From Devosia ginsengisoli (GTDB taxonomy: Bacteria; Pseudomonadota; Alphaproteobacteria; Rhizobiales; Devosiaceae), in the NCBI RefSeq assembly GCF_024707105.1, contig NZ_JANQAJ010000012.1, forward strand, positions 62,001 to 126,000: a DNA stretch of 64,000 bases, written 5' to 3'. Numbering within the stretch: the stretch's first letter is position 1; each line of letters begins with the position of its first letter. The notes beneath the pieces were generated by a model. The model did not search any database. It had not been told where the DNA came from and saw only the letters and a program-made list of their open reading frames with translations. This document shows, one piece after another, positions 52,145-62,246 of the stretch. The translations under genes and the position numbers were made by a program.

Positions 52145-52612
52145 ATGACTGATACCGTCATCATCCATACCGACGGCGCCTGTTCGGGCAATCCCGGTCC
52201 CGGCGGCTGGGGCGCCATTCTCGAATATGGCGGGCATACCAAGGAATTGAAGGGTGGCGAGGCGCTGACCACCAACAACAAGATGGAGTTGACCGCGGCC
52301 ATCGAAGCGCTCAACGCCCTCAAGCGCCCCTGCAATGTCGAGCTCCACACCGACAGCCAGTATGTAAAGAACGGCGTGCAAAGCTGGATGCATGGCTGGA
52401 AGAAGAACGGCTGGAAGACAGCCGACAAGAAGCCGGTGAAGAATCTCGAACTCTGGCAGGCGCTGGACGAAGCCACCAAGCGCCACAAGATCACCTGGAA
52501 ATGGGTGAAGGGCCATGCCGGCCACGAACTCAACGAACAGGCCGACCAACTGGCCAATGAGGGAATGGCGCCGTTCAAGCCAAAACGCGAAAAGCTGATG
52601 CCGCCGGTTTGA
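52145..52612 (+). CDS. rnhA: Ribonuclease HI
   Basis: 155 residues with the same length and catalytic spacing as the E. coli enzyme: Asp10 ([17 protein letters not shown]), Glu48 (NNKMELTAA), Asp70 (LHTDSQYV), and [20 protein letters not shown] with the His and last Asp. It degrades RNA in RNA-DNA hybrids. The start ATG at 52145 agrees with these positions. Lies 63 bases after ispH. Confidence 0.97.
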   Translation: MTDTVIIHTDGACSGNPGPGGWGAILEYGGHTKELKGGEALTTNNKMELTAAIEALNALKRPCNVELHTDSQYVKNGVQSWMHGWKKNGWKTADKKPVKNLELWQALDEATKRHKITWKWVKGHAGHELNEQADQLANEGMAPFKPKREKLMPPV

Positions 52613-52624
52613 GGCCGAAGCCAT

Positions 52625-52682
52625 GTTACCAATTTCACAAAAGTGGTAACAACCGCTATTATCATTTTCGCGAAAGTGGTAA
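52625..52682. promoter_or_regulatory. Tandem operator-like repeats upstream of the nucleotidyltransferase gene
   Basis: TTTCACAAAAGTGGTAA (52633-52649) and TTTCGCGAAAGTGGTAA (52666-52682) are direct repeats 33 bases apart, differing at two positions. A GTTACCA / TGGTAAC inverted repeat (52625-52631 and 52644-52650) surrounds the first. The second ends 9 bases before the start codon, so binding would block transcription or initiation. Confidence 0.6.
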
Positions 52683-52691
52683 TATGCGCGA

Positions 52692-53767
52692 ATGAAAGTC
52701 ATCGATCCGGCCTATCAGGTCCTCTATTCCGAACTGACGCAACGCAGCCTCGACGCTGCGTTTGAGAGCGACTTTTCGCTTGATGGCAGGTTTGTCCGCG
52801 TCACCGCGAAGGAGCGGGCTTACTGGTATTTCGATACCGCCCGTGACGGGAAGAAGGTACGCCGTTACGTGGGGCCTGCGGACGACGAGGACATCAACAG
52901 CCGCGTCGAGAATTTCCAGAATATCAAGGCAGACTACCGCTCCAGGCGTAAACTGGTTTCCACCCTCGTCCGGGAAGCCTATCTGCCCTCCCCACCGCCC
53001 AAGGTTGGCGCCGTGGTGCAGGCGATAGCCGATGCCGGTTTTTTCCGGCTGCGGGGCGTCTTGGTCGGAACCGTTGCGTTTCAGTGTTACTCGGCAGGGC
53101 TCGGCGTAAGATTTCCTGGAGCGATATTGCAAACAGGCGACGCGGATTTTGCCCAGTTTCATTCAATCTCCGTCGCTGTTAGCGACAGCATTCCTGATGT
53201 CCTGGGCGTTCTGCAGGAGTCGATGCAACCTTTCGGACCGTGCCGCGGCTGGACCAGCAATCCTCGCAATATGCGTCGAGGGACGGCTATAAAGTCGAAT
53301 TCCTTACACCGAATACCGGCAGCGAAGACTATGTGGGCAAGGCTGCAGCCATGCCTGCGCTTGGAAATACAGCAGCCGAACCCCTTCGTTTCCTTGATTT
53401 CCTGATCTACGAACCGGTTCGCGCGGTGTTGCTGCACGGCGCGGGCATTCCAGTTCTGGTGCCCTCGCCGGAACGGTATGCCATTCACAAGCTTATTATT
53501 GCCACCCGCCGGCTGAATGACCAAAACGGCCGGGATAAAAGTGGGAAGGACTTGCGCCAGGCCGATACGCTGATGCAAGCGATGATTGCCGCCAACCAAG
53601 TTGTTCCGCTGGCCGACGCGTTCATGGAGGCCTGGCAGCGCGGGCAAGCCTGGCGCAGCGCCATTGCCCCAAGCCTGGCATCACTGCCGGACGCAGCGGG
53701 CATGAAGGGTAAGCTCGCTGAGGGCGTAAAAATCCTGGGGCATAGGCCCGCGGAATTCGATCTTTAA
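52692..53767 (+). pseudogene. GSU2403-family nucleotidyltransferase-fold protein, frameshifted in this sequence
   Basis: About 358 residues if repaired. The N-terminal part KVIDPAYQVLYSELTQRSLDAAFE and FVRVTAKERAYWYFD matches the GSU2403 family, with GVLVGTVAFQCYSAGLGVRFPGA and TGDADFAQ as the nucleotidyltransferase core (GDADFAQF acidic pair). The frame breaks near 53235; one added C gives MQPFRTVPRLDQQSSQYASRDGYKVEFLTP and continues to the C-terminus. Its less GC-rich sequence and the operator repeats suggest horizontal acquisition. Related families include toxin-type nucleotidyltransferases; no partner antitoxin gene is adjacent. Confidence 0.78.
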
Positions 53768-53776
53768 AGAAACGCT

Positions 53777-54763
53777 CTAGGCGGTATTCCGCTTCGGCAG
53801 CAGCCTCTTCATGGCCTTCAGCGCGGGCGCAATGACATAGCCCGCCACCGGAATCATCAAAGCACCGAGCGCGAGACCGAAAACGAAATCGACCGCGGCC
53901 GTGGCGAGCCAGCCTGTCACGGCGGCGATGGCCGGCACGGCCTGTGCCGCCCAATGGGCAGCGGCTTCGACGATATGTTCGGGACCGGCAAAGCCGAATT
54001 CATAGAGCCCATGCACGATGATGCTGCCGCCGACCCAGGTCATGGCGGCCGTTCCGACAATGCTGAGGATTTGCATGAAGACCGGCATGAAGGTGACGAG
54101 CCCGCGACCGAAGGCCCGGCCGGCGCCGGTGCGCGCGTTACGCGCCATCCAGACGCCGAAATCGTCGCCCTTCACGATCAGCGCCACGGCGCCATAGACG
54201 GCGATGGTGATGCCGACGCCCGCCAGAGCCAGGATCGCGGCCCGCATCCAGAAATCGGGGACCTCAATGGCCGCGAGGATGATCGTCATGATCTCGGCGG
54301 AGAGGATGAAATCGGTCTGGATGGCGCCGGCCACCTTCTGATCTTCCAGCGATTGCGGCGCGATGGCCACCATTTCGAGGCCAGCCTCATGCTTTTCCGC
54401 ATCGTGTGGGGCCAAAGCATGGAATATCTTCTCGGCGCCCTCGTAGCAGAGATAGGCACCGCCGATCATCAGCAGCGGGGTAATCAGCCAGGGCGCAAAG
54501 AGGCTCAGCAGCAAGGCCGCCGGCAGCAGGAAGAGCAGCTTGTTCTTGACCGAACCCCAGGCGATCTTGCCGACGATGGGCAATTCACGGTCGGCGGTGA
54601 AGCCCTGCACATAATTGGGCGTGACAGCAGCGTCGTCGATTACGGCACCCGCCGCCTTGACGCCAGCCTTGGCCGCCTGCCCCGCGACGTCGTCCAGCGA
54701 CGCTGCCGCGACCTTGACGAGACCGGCAACGTCATCGAGCAAAGCGAGAAGGCCAACGCTCAT
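53777..54763 (-). CDS. DUF808 (YedI-family) membrane protein
   Basis: 328 residues. LLALLDDVAGLVKVAAASLDDVAGQAAKAG at the N-terminus and AGVVIDDAAVTPNYVQGF-like segment identify DUF808. Six to eight hydrophobic segments follow (NKLLFLLPAALLLSLFAPWLITPLLMIGGAYLCYEGAEKI, FILSAEIMTIILAAI, FGLALGALMIPVAGY). Function unknown. Convergent with the nucleotidyltransferase gene and downstream of glyS on the same strand. Confidence 0.9.
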   Translation of the reverse strand: MSVGLLALLDDVAGLVKVAAASLDDVAGQAAKAGVKAAGAVIDDAAVTPNYVQGFTADRELPIVGKIAWGSVKNKLLFLLPAALLLSLFAPWLITPLLMIGGAYLCYEGAEKIFHALAPHDAEKHEAGLEMVAIAPQSLEDQKVAGAIQTDFILSAEIMTIILAAIEVPDFWMRAAILALAGVGITIAVYGAVALIVKGDDFGVWMARNARTGAGRAFGRGLVTFMPVFMQILSIVGTAAMTWVGGSIIVHGLYEFGFAGPEHIVEAAAHWAAQAVPAIAAVTGWLATAAVDFVFGLALGALMIPVAGYVIAPALKAMKRLLPKRNTA

Positions 54764-54775
54764 CGCCCGATCTCC

Positions 54776-56800
54776 TTATCCAGCCACTTTGGAGAAGTCG
54801 GCCACCAGATGCATGGTGTCGCGCAGGCGGGCCAGCAGGTTCAGGCGGTTGGTGCGCACGGCCGGATCGGCATCGTTGACCAGCACGGCGGTGAAAAAGG
54901 CATCGACCGGCGCACGGAGCGTCGCCAGCTCGGCCATGGCGCCCTTGTAGTCGTCCTTGGCCACATGGCTTGTCACGGCGGCATGGACGGCATCGACCGC
55001 AAAGGCCAGCGCGGTTTCTTCCGGCAGGCGCAGTGCATCCTGCTCGACGGCGCCAGCATAGGCCTTGCCGTCCTTCTTTTCCTCGGCGGCCAGGATATTG
55101 GCGCCGCGCTTGTAGCCGGCCAGCAGGTTCTGCCCGTCGGCCGACGACAGAAGCGCCGAGAGCGCATCGGCGCGCTGGGTGATCTGCAGGATATCGTTGC
55201 TGTCAGCCGAAATCACGGCGTCCACCAGGTCGTGGCGTGCACCGGCATCGCGCAGCGAGACCTTGAGCCGATCGTGGAAGAAGGCCAGCAGGTCGGGTTC
55301 GACCTTGAGCGGGAAGCGCAGGCCGTTTTCGGTAATGATGCGAATGACGCCCAGGGCGGCACGGCGCAAGGCAAAGGGGTCGCGCGAGCCGGTGGGCTTT
55401 TCGTCGATGGCCCAGAAACCGGTCAGCAGGTCGAGCTTGTCGGCCAGGGCCACGGCGATGGAAACCGGCTCGGTCGGCACCTTGTCGGTGGGTCCGAGCG
55501 GCTTGTAGTGCATCTCGACGGCCGTCGCGATGTCCGATGGTTCGCTCTGCGCGGCTGCGTAGTAGCGCCCCATCAGGCCCTGCAATTCGGGGAATTCGCC
55601 GACCATGCCGGTGGTGAGATCGGCCTTGGCCAACATGGCGGCGCGCTTGGCGCGTTCGGGATCGGCGCCGACCTGCGGGGCGATCTCGCCAGCCAGTTTC
55701 ACCAGCCGTTCGACGCGGGCGAATTGCGTGCCCAGCTTGGCGTGGAACACGGTTTCTTCGAGCTTTGGCAGGCCATGCTCCAGCGGCAGAGCCAGGTCGC
55801 CACGATAGAAGAAGGCGGCGTCGCTGAGGCGGGCGCGAATGACGCGCTCATTGCCCGCGGTGATCACCGCGCCGCCATCGGTGGCGACCGTATTGGCGGT
55901 GATGATGAAGTTCGGTGCCAGCTTGCCATTGGCATCGCGCAGGCAGAAGCATTTCTGGTTGGCGCGGATGGTGGCGATGATGACTTCCTCGGGCAATTCG
56001 AGGAAAGCCGGATCGAACGCGCCCATCATCACGACCGGCCATTCCACCAGCCCGGCGACTTCCTCCAGCAGGCCCTCATCGGCGATGACGGTCAGGCCCT
56101 GTGCGAAAGCAAGCTGATCAGCATCGGCGCGGATGATGTCCTTACGGCGGTCGATATCGAGCACGACCTTGGCGCGCTCCAGCGCTTCGACATAGTCGTC
56201 GAAGCGGCGCACGCGGATAGCTTCGGGCGCGAGGAACCGGTGGCCGAACGTGGTCTGGCCAGCCTCCAGCGCATTGGAAGCGAAGGGGATGACCACCGGC
56301 TCTTCGTTTTCGGCGCCGAAAGTGGCGGTGATGGCGCGCAGCGGGCGCACCCAGCTGAAGCTGCCATTGCCCCAGCGCATGGACTTGGCCCAGGGAAAAT
56401 CGGTCAGGATTTTCGGCAGGATGCCCGAAAGCAGGTCCACGGCCTCGGCGCCCGGCTTATGGATATGGGCGACATAGAAATCGCCCTTCTTGGGGTCGCT
56501 CTCGACCTTGGCCTGATCGATGGAGCTCAACCCAGCAGCGCGCAGGAACCCATCGATGGCCGGCTGCGGCGCCCCAACCTTGGGGCCCTTCTTTTCCTCA
56601 TGCGTATCGGGCGAACGGCCCGGCAGGCCGGTAACGGTCAGCGCAAGACGGCGCGGCGTCACGAATGCCTTGGCGCCTTCGTAAACCAGACCCGCATCGA
56701 CCAGCGCATTGGTCACGGCTTTCTTGAGGTCGTCGGCGGCGCGACGCTGGAAGCGGGCCGGGATTTCCTCGGAAAAGAGTTCGAGCAGCAGTTCGGGCAT
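54776..56800 (-). CDS. glyS: Glycyl-tRNA synthetase beta subunit
   Basis: 674 residues, normal for the bacterial alpha2beta2-type Gly[30 protein letters not shown] is the beta-subunit start, with the family segments [24 protein letters not shown] and [25 protein letters not shown] and the anticodon-binding C-terminus [28 protein letters not shown]. It works with GlyQ (60074-60997), which is on the same strand about 3.3 kb upstream in this window, with LemA and DUF2207 genes between. Confidence 0.96.
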   Translation of the reverse strand: MPELLLELFSEEIPARFQRRAADDLKKAVTNALVDAGLVYEGAKAFVTPRRLALTVTGLPGRSPDTHEEKKGPKVGAPQPAIDGFLRAAGLSSIDQAKVESDPKKGDFYVAHIHKPGAEAVDLLSGILPKILTDFPWAKSMRWGNGSFSWVRPLRAITATFGAENEEPVVIPFASNALEAGQTTFGHRFLAPEAIRVRRFDDYVEALERAKVVLDIDRRKDIIRADADQLAFAQGLTVIADEGLLEEVAGLVEWPVVMMGAFDPAFLELPEEVIIATIRANQKCFCLRDANGKLAPNFIITANTVATDGGAVITAGNERVIRARLSDAAFFYRGDLALPLEHGLPKLEETVFHAKLGTQFARVERLVKLAGEIAPQVGADPERAKRAAMLAKADLTTGMVGEFPELQGLMGRYYAAAQSEPSDIATAVEMHYKPLGPTDKVPTEPVSIAVALADKLDLLTGFWAIDEKPTGSRDPFALRRAALGVIRIITENGLRFPLKVEPDLLAFFHDRLKVSLRDAGARHDLVDAVISADSNDILQITQRADALSALLSSADGQNLLAGYKRGANILAAEEKKDGKAYAGAVEQDALRLPEETALAFAVDAVHAAVTSHVAKDDYKGAMAELATLRAPVDAFFTAVLVNDADPAVRTNRLNLLARLRDTMHLVADFSKVAG

Positions 56801-56866
56801 GGTGGATACCGGTATTGGAGAGGCGCGGTTTGCTTAACTTGGGCGGGCAGCGATGTCTATTGGCGA

Positions 56867-58786
56867 TTACCAGCCGCCGCCGCCGCCACCGCCTCCGCCA
56901 CCGCCCGAGGAGCCCCCGCCCCCTCCGCCACCCGAGGAGAAGCCCGAGGAACTGGCCTGCACCGGCTGGGCGGCGACCATGGCGGCGGTCATGCTGGCCG
57001 CGGCGGCGCTCACCGCGTTGGTCATGCTGGAGACCGAACGTGCGGCCGAGCCCGGCGAACCATGGTACCACGCGGGATGGTAGGTGCCCGAAACGTCGGC
57101 GACGGCGTTGCGCGCCAGTTCCGCCTCGAAATGGCTGCTCCAGGGCTTCTCGACGCCCAGGGCAATGGCATAGGGCAGGATGCGCTCGAAGCGGCTCACC
57201 GTCATGGGCGGTGCCTCGGCCATGTTGAGGCGCTCCTTTTCGGCGGTCTCGATATAGAGTTTGAGCCCGTCGATCTGGTCCATGACCTTGCGGCCCTGCA
57301 GGGTCGGGGCACGCATCAAGATGGCGAAGACAATGGTCACCGCCACGATGGTGATGGCCGAAATTGCCGCCGTGTTGATCTCGAAGCTGGTGAAGCTGTC
57401 CACGAAGGCGCCGAAGACGTTGAAGCCAAATATGGCCAGCCAGAAAATGCCGAAGAAGCGCATGAAACCTCCGCCCTTGCCGATGCGCCCGATCGCGCCG
57501 AGAACCGCGCCGGCAAAGATGCCCACGACAAACGCACCGATCAGCCATGCCACCGAGAGCATCTGCAGGGCCGCCATGCCGCCCAGCAGGCCAAGGGCGA
57601 GCAGGAAACCGAGCACCGCATAGCCGGTATTGTTGCGGAACCACAAAGCGCGGTTCTCACGCTCGATAGCGCCAGTGAATTCGGCGCGCCGCTTGGCCAG
57701 GTCAGGACCAGTGGTCTTGTCGATCCGGGTGGTTTCCCGCGCGCTGAGATAGTCGAAAACCACCTTCTCGCCCACCGGCAGCGGCTCGGCGGGCTGCTTG
57801 CCGGTCCGGTTGATCGTCAAGGTACCCGAGCCATTGTCGATCTGTACCAGCCCTTTGACGCCGAGATCGAAAATGGCCGAGGTCAGCGCCGTCCAGCCGG
57901 CATTCTCGAAGCCCCATTTGTGGACATAGTGGACCAGCGGCGGGGAAAAGCCCTTGGGCGGATGAAACAGGGGAATGATGATGCCCTTTTCCGGATCGCG
58001 ACCGACGCGGAACCAGGCCAGGGCGTTGTAGGCAATGGCCAGCAAAGCGGCCAGCACCGGCAGGATGATCTCGCTGAGGTCGCCCAATCGCTGCTGAAAG
58101 GCGGCGAAGCCCGTCGGGAAGGCCACGATGCCCTTGTTGAAGGCCACGGCAACGGTCATGCCCTCACCCGCACCCAGCGCCCGGCTGGCGCGGAAACTGG
58201 CCGCATTGTCCGAGACACGCTTGATCGATACGGCCTGCTCGGTGGAGCCGGCCACACCGGTATAGCCGACGAGATTGGAGATCACGACCCCATCGGGCAG
58301 GGTCACATTGGCCCGCGCCGCCAGGATGGGGAAGATCCAGTAATTGCCGGTGGCATTCCAATAGAGTTCGTCATGGTCGTCGAAGGCGCGCGCCATACGC
58401 GTCATCGTATAGCGCACGACATAGCGATGAACATCGCGGCTGATGAGCTGGTTGGGATCGCCGATCCAGATGCGCTGGAAATTGCCCATGCGCTCGACGC
58501 GGAACATTTCGGCGCGCCCGTCGCGGGTGACGTCGATGACATCGAGATCGGGGCGCACCTTGCCGCCATCGCTGCCCAGCATCACCACCGGAATGTCGCG
58601 ATAGATGCCGCGGCGGATTTCCATGCCCTCGGCATTGACCTCGATGGTCTCGGTGACATCGACCGAGCCATCGGCATTGAGCGTCACATCGGAGTTGAAG
58701 GAACGGATTTCCTCGCGCGCCATCACTGGCAGCACGAGGAGCAGCCCGATCAGCAGGGCAATGACCGGCCGGATGGCGAGACGCAT
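56867..58786 (-). CDS. DUF2207 domain-containing membrane protein
   Basis: 639 residues. A signal peptide ([22 protein letters not shown]) precedes a periplasmic DUF2207 domain (about 25-240) with [38 protein letters not shown]. Transmembrane segments follow at about 240-260 and 390-470, then a cytoplasmic stretch and a Gly/Ser tail ending in a run of Gly before a final Trp (GSSGGGG...GW). Forms a pair with lemA 5 bases upstream. The family is thought to work with LemA in membrane processes, unproven. Confidence 0.9.
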   Translation of the reverse strand: MRLAIRPVIALLIGLLLVLPVMAREEIRSFNSDVTLNADGSVDVTETIEVNAEGMEIRRGIYRDIPVVMLGSDGGKVRPDLDVIDVTRDGRAEMFRVERMGNFQRIWIGDPNQLISRDVHRYVVRYTMTRMARAFDDHDELYWNATGNYWIFPILAARANVTLPDGVVISNLVGYTGVAGSTEQAVSIKRVSDNAASFRASRALGAGEGMTVAVAFNKGIVAFPTGFAAFQQRLGDLSEIILPVLAALLAIAYNALAWFRVGRDPEKGIIIPLFHPPKGFSPPLVHYVHKWGFENAGWTALTSAIFDLGVKGLVQIDNGSGTLTINRTGKQPAEPLPVGEKVVFDYLSARETTRIDKTTGPDLAKRRAEFTGAIERENRALWFRNNTGYAVLGFLLALGLLGGMAALQMLSVAWLIGAFVVGIFAGAVLGAIGRIGKGGGFMRFFGIFWLAIFGFNVFGAFVDSFTSFEINTAAISAITIVAVTIVFAILMRAPTLQGRKVMDQIDGLKLYIETAEKERLNMAEAPPMTVSRFERILPYAIALGVEKPWSSHFEAELARNAVADVSGTYHPAWYHGSPGSAARSVSSMTNAVSAAAASMTAAMVAAQPVQASSSGFSSGGGGGGGSSGGGGGGGGGGGW

Positions 58787-58791
58787 GGCGG

Positions 58792-59352
58792 CTAGTTGAA
58801 CTTCACGCTCGGCACGGCGCGATCGGCCTCGTTCTCCAGCTCGAAATATTCGGCCTTCTGGAAGCCGAAGGGGCCGGCGATGAAGTTGGACGGCACCGAT
58901 TCGACCATGACGTTAAGGTTGCGCACCGCGCCATTGTAATAGCGCCGCGCCATCTGGATTTCGTCTTCCACCGTCTGCAATGCCTCCTGGAATTCGAGGA
59001 AGGTCGTATTGGCCTTGAGATCGGGATAGGCCTCGGCGGTGGCGATCAGCCGGCCCAGGGCCGAGGAAAGCTGGCCTTCGGCCGCGGCACGCTGTTCGGG
59101 CGTGCCATTGGCGGCGGCCGTCGCCGCGGCGCGGGCATTGGTAACCGCCTCGAGCGTTTCGCGCTCGTGGCCCATATAGCCCTTCACGGTTTCCATCAGG
59201 TTGGGGATGAGATCGGTGCGGCGCTTGAGCTGCACGTCGATACCCGACCAGCCCTCCTCCACCATCTGCCGGTTCTTCACCAGCCCGTTATAGATGGTGA
59301 TGGCGTAGAGGGCGGCCACGACAACCAGGCCAAGGACAATCCAACCGAACAT
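58792..59352 (-). CDS. lemA: LemA-family protein
   Basis: 186 residues. One N-terminal transmembrane helix ([20 protein letters not shown]), then the LemA coiled-coil domain: [36 protein letters not shown], with [25 protein letters not shown] and [40 protein letters not shown]. Function is unknown, but LemA proteins neighbour DUF2207 or HtpX genes in many bacteria. Confidence 0.95.
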   Translation of the reverse strand: MFGWIVLGLVVVAALYAITIYNGLVKNRQMVEEGWSGIDVQLKRRTDLIPNLMETVKGYMGHERETLEAVTNARAAATAAANGTPEQRAAAEGQLSSALGRLIATAEAYPDLKANTTFLEFQEALQTVEDEIQMARRYYNGAVRNLNVMVESVPSNFIAGPFGFQKAEYFELENEADRAVPSVKFN

Positions 59353-59402
59353 ATGCGTAACTCCTCATGCGCACTGCAGGTGTCCGGACATTGGCACTGT
59401 GC

Positions 59403-59594
59403 TTATTCGGGCGCAATGGCGGTGTCTTGCCTTTGGGCGGTTCCATCACTACGTTCATGGGCATGATCAGAAGCGCTGCACATTGGCTGGAAAATCCCCT
59501 CGCGGGATATCAACCCTAAGCATGCCCGCAGCGCCGGCGCCTGCTTAGGGTAGGCGCGCAGCAGTTCTGCTGCGATCTGGCGCATCATTCCCAT
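59403..59594 (-). CDS. Possible small protein of unknown function
   Basis: 63 codons with a helical start (MMRQIAAELLRAYPKQAPALRACLGLISRE) and a polar tail. It overlaps the hairpin at 59514-59550 and lies in the 298-base gap before lemA. A weak ribosome site (GGGA) precedes the internal ATG. It might be a real short gene or noise. Confidence 0.3.
   Translation of the reverse strand: MGMMRQIAAELLRAYPKQAPALRACLGLISREGIFQPMCSASDHAHERSDGTAQRQDTAIAPE
59514..59550. repeat. Large hairpin in the lemA / rnk intergenic region
   Basis: CCCTAAGCA / TGCTTAGGG, perfect 9-bp arms with a 19-base GC-rich loop that can itself pair (GCGCC / GGCGC). Without a T run, so REP-like rather than a terminator. Confidence 0.45.
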
Positions 59595-59650
59595 TCATTC
59601 GCCGACCCGGCGCGCGCAAGGCGCGACGGCGGCATGCGAGAACACACACC

Positions 59651-60058
59651 ATGACGACGACCGTTCACAACGACCTCAATCCCGAAATCATCCTGAGCAC
59701 GGCGGATCACCACCAGCTCAATATCCTGGCCATGGCCGGGCTCAACCACACGCCCGAGCAGTCGGATAACCTGCTGTACGAGCTCGAACGCGCCCGCGTG
59801 CTCGATGCCAACAGCGTGCCCGCCGATATCGTGCGCATGGGCTCGACGGTGCGCTACCGCACCGATGCCGGCCAGGAGCCGCAGGTGACCGTGGTCTATC
59901 CGGTCGATGCCGATATTGCCGAAGGCCGCATTTCCGTGCTGACCCCGGTCGGCACGGCCCTGATCGGGCTGCGCGTCGGCCAGTCCATCACCTGGCGCGA
60001 CCGGGCCCACAAGCGGCATATGCTGACCGTGCTGTCGGTGGAGCAGCCGGGCGCCTGA
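59651..60058 (+). CDS. rnk: Regulator of nucleoside diphosphate kinase (Rnk, GreA/GreB C-terminal domain)
   Basis: 135 residues. N-terminal helical hairpin (ADHHQLNILAMAGLNHTPEQSDNLLYELERARVLD) and C-terminal FKBP-like GreA/GreB domain (VRMGSTVRYRTDAGQEPQVTVVYPVDADIAEGRISVLTPVGTALIGLRVGQSITW). Rnk binds RNA polymerase in the secondary channel in E. coli. It is convergent with glyQ, and divergent from lemA. Confidence 0.93.
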   Translation: MTTTVHNDLNPEIILSTADHHQLNILAMAGLNHTPEQSDNLLYELERARVLDANSVPADIVRMGSTVRYRTDAGQEPQVTVVYPVDADIAEGRISVLTPVGTALIGLRVGQSITWRDRAHKRHMLTVLSVEQPGA

Positions 60059-60073
60059 TCCCTTGCGGGGCGG

Positions 60074-60997
60074 TTATTCCGCCCCGCCGCCAGCCGTTTG
60101 CAGCCAGGCCTCGCCACAACTCTTGGCCAGTTCGCGAATGCGCAGGATATAGCTCTGCCGCTCGGTGACCGAGATGACGCCACGCGCGTCGAGCAGGTTG
60201 AAATTGTGGCTGGCCTTGACGACCTGCTCATAGGCCGGAATGGCCATGGTCTGGCGATTGCCCGCCGCCCCCTTGGCCAGGATGGAACGGCATTCCTTCT
60301 CCGCATCGTCGAAGTGACGGAACAGGATTTCGGTATCGGCCGCCTCGAAATTGTATTTGGAGGATTCCTGCTCGTTCTGCAGGAACACCTCGCCATAGGT
60401 GACCTTTTCATCGCCCTCGCGGCCGTTGAAATTGAGGTCGTAGACGTTTTCGACGCCCTGCACATACATGGCGAGACGCTCGAGCCCATAGGTGATTTCA
60501 CCCGGCACGGGCGAGCATTCAAAGCCCGCCACCTGCTGGAAATAGGTGAACTGGCTGACTTCCATGCCGTCGCACCAGCATTCCCAGCCCAGACCCCAGG
60601 CGCCCAGCGTCGGGCTCTCCCAATCGTCCTCGACGAAGCGGATGTCGTGCAGACTGGCATCCAGCCCGATTTCGGCCAGCGAATTGAGGTAGAGTTCCTG
60701 GATATTGTCCGGCGATGGCTTCAGGATCACCTGGAACTGGTAGTAGTGCTGCAGCCGGTTGGGATTTTCGCCATAGCGGCCATCCTTGGGCCGGCGGCTG
60801 GGCTGCACATAGGCGGCCTTCCACGGCTTGGGGCCGAGCGAGCGCAAGGTGGTGGCGGTGTGGAACGTGCCGGCGCCCATCTGCATGTCGTAGGGCTGCA
60901 GGATGACGCAACCCTGTTCCGCCCAGTAATTCTGCAGCGTCAGGATCAGACCCTGGAAGGAATTCTTCGGGTCCATATGCGAAGGGCGGTTGGTCAT
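60074..60997 (-). CDS. glyQ: Glycyl-tRNA synthetase alpha subunit
   Basis: 307 residues, full length. [42 protein letters not shown] is the class II active-site region; [32 protein letters not shown] and [27 protein letters not shown] are the later motifs. It forms the alpha2beta2 enzyme with GlyS. Followed on the same strand by the rnk-lemA boundary region rather than by glyS. Confidence 0.97.
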   Translation of the reverse strand: MTNRPSHMDPKNSFQGLILTLQNYWAEQGCVILQPYDMQMGAGTFHTATTLRSLGPKPWKAAYVQPSRRPKDGRYGENPNRLQHYYQFQVILKPSPDNIQELYLNSLAEIGLDASLHDIRFVEDDWESPTLGAWGLGWECWCDGMEVSQFTYFQQVAGFECSPVPGEITYGLERLAMYVQGVENVYDLNFNGREGDEKVTYGEVFLQNEQESSKYNFEAADTEILFRHFDDAEKECRSILAKGAAGNRQTMAIPAYEQVVKASHNFNLLDARGVISVTERQSYILRIRELAKSCGEAWLQTAGGGAE

Positions 60998-61048
60998 CTG
61001 GCAGTCCCTGATTTCGGGACAAACCTCTAGTTTGACCCTAGGCCATGG

Positions 61049-61282
61049 TCAACGGCGTTTGTCGTCCTCGCCGGGACGGAAGGTGCCATCCTCGTCACGC
61101 TTGAGGTCGATGACGCCGGGCTGGGCGCGTTCGCGCAGGTCGCGCTCGCGGCGCAGGCGGCGTACTTCCTCGTCGTCGGCCTTGAACTGATTGCTCCAGT
61201 CCCGCCAGATCTTGCGCAGTCCGAGCCAGATGGCCAGGCCGATGATGAAGAAGATCAGGACGCGGAGCAGCATGCCGGTCAT
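61049..61282 (-). CDS. Small membrane-anchored hypothetical protein
   Basis: 77 residues: one N-terminal transmembrane helix (LLRVLIFFIIGLAIWLGLRKI), then a highly charged, helical cytoplasmic tail (EEVRRLRRERDLRERAQPG) ending KRR. The pattern is common in small alphaproteobacterial proteins next to glyQ. Function unknown. Confidence 0.72.
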   Translation of the reverse strand: MTGMLLRVLIFFIIGLAIWLGLRKIWRDWSNQFKADDEEVRRLRRERDLRERAQPGVIDLKRDEDGTFRPGEDDKRR

Positions 61283-61365
61283 GAATGGTCCTCGATGGTC
61301 GTGGTCAGGTCGGCCATGCTCGATCCTTGTTGCTTGCGGCCAGATTTAGGGCGTGTCGGCGACGA

Positions 61366-62150
61366 TTACCAGACGAGCCGCGCCGTGCCACGAAAGATGG
61401 CGTCGAATTCGGGGCGGAAGGCGCGCCCTTCGACCTCATGCAAAGCGCGGCTGGCCAGCAGGGTCAGCGGCGCCCGCGATCCCTTGATGCCACGCACCAG
61501 CACCCGGCTTGCCGCTTCGCCGATCCGCGGGGTCAGCGGTAATATCGTGACAGCGCCGAAGCGCTGGGTGAAGCCGGCCAGCAAGGGCGATAGGCTTTGC
61601 GCCGGATAGATGAAAATCACCTCGCCCCCGGGCGCGGCGGCGCCAGCGGCGGTCTTGATCCAGAGGTCGAGCGCCGCCGCGTCCATGTGGCGTGCACCGG
61701 CCCGGCCGGCATCATTGGCCAATGTCCCGCCGGCATCATCGAAGAAAGGCGGATTAGCGATGATACTGTCATAGAAATTATCCACGAGGCCCGCCGCGCG
61801 CCGGTCGCCCCCCTGCCCGCGACATCGGCTATGACGATCCGGGCGCAGTCGGCAAAACCATTGTCGGTGGTATTGGTTTCCGCCAGCGCGGCCATGTCGG
61901 CATTGCGGTCGGCCAGCGTGGCCATGATTCCTGCATTATGCGTCATGGCGACGAAGGCAGCCGTGCCCACGCCGCAGCCCATATCGAGCAGCATCTTGCG
62001 ACCTTCTGCCACGGCGGCGCCGAGGAGTACGCTATCGAGTCCGGCGCGGAAACCCTGGCCAGGCTGCGACAGAGTGAGCCTGCCGCCTAAAAAGGCATCG
62101 CGCGTTACCGATTGGTGTTTTACAAAGGCTTTTGGCTGGTCTAGGGACAT
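61366..62150 (-). pseudogene. tRNA1(Val) (adenine-37-N6)-methyltransferase-like enzyme, frameshifted in this sequence
   Basis: Starts at the ATG at 62150 (SLDQPKAFVKHQSVTRDAFLGGRLTLSQPGQGFRAGLDSVLL). The SAM-binding region is LLDMGCGVGTAAFVAMT, followed by ATLADRNADMAALAETN. At the C6 run at 61808-61813 the frame is lost; one added G gives VAGRGGDRRAAGLVDNFYDSIIANPPFFD, in which NPPF is the N6-adenine methyltransferase motif. The C-terminal part (IPAQSLSPLLAGF, RIGEAASRVLVRGIKGS) is intact, total about 261 residues. Assigned by the NPPF motif and TrmN6/YfiC-like architecture. Confidence 0.85.
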
Positions 62151-62246
62151 CGCACCCCGAAAGGCCGGTTTTGGCGCGACCTTAATGGCCGGGTGCCACA
62201 GGCTCAACCAGATTTGCCGGATGCGGCAAACGAGGACGGTATAGCA

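Noticed and set aside
53954..58795. A very long open frame on the plus strand across DUF808, glyS and DUF2207
   Set aside because: It is antisense to three well-recognised genes. It is low in normal protein features (His-, Gly-, Asp- and Arg-rich) and is the expected shadow of GC-rich codon use.
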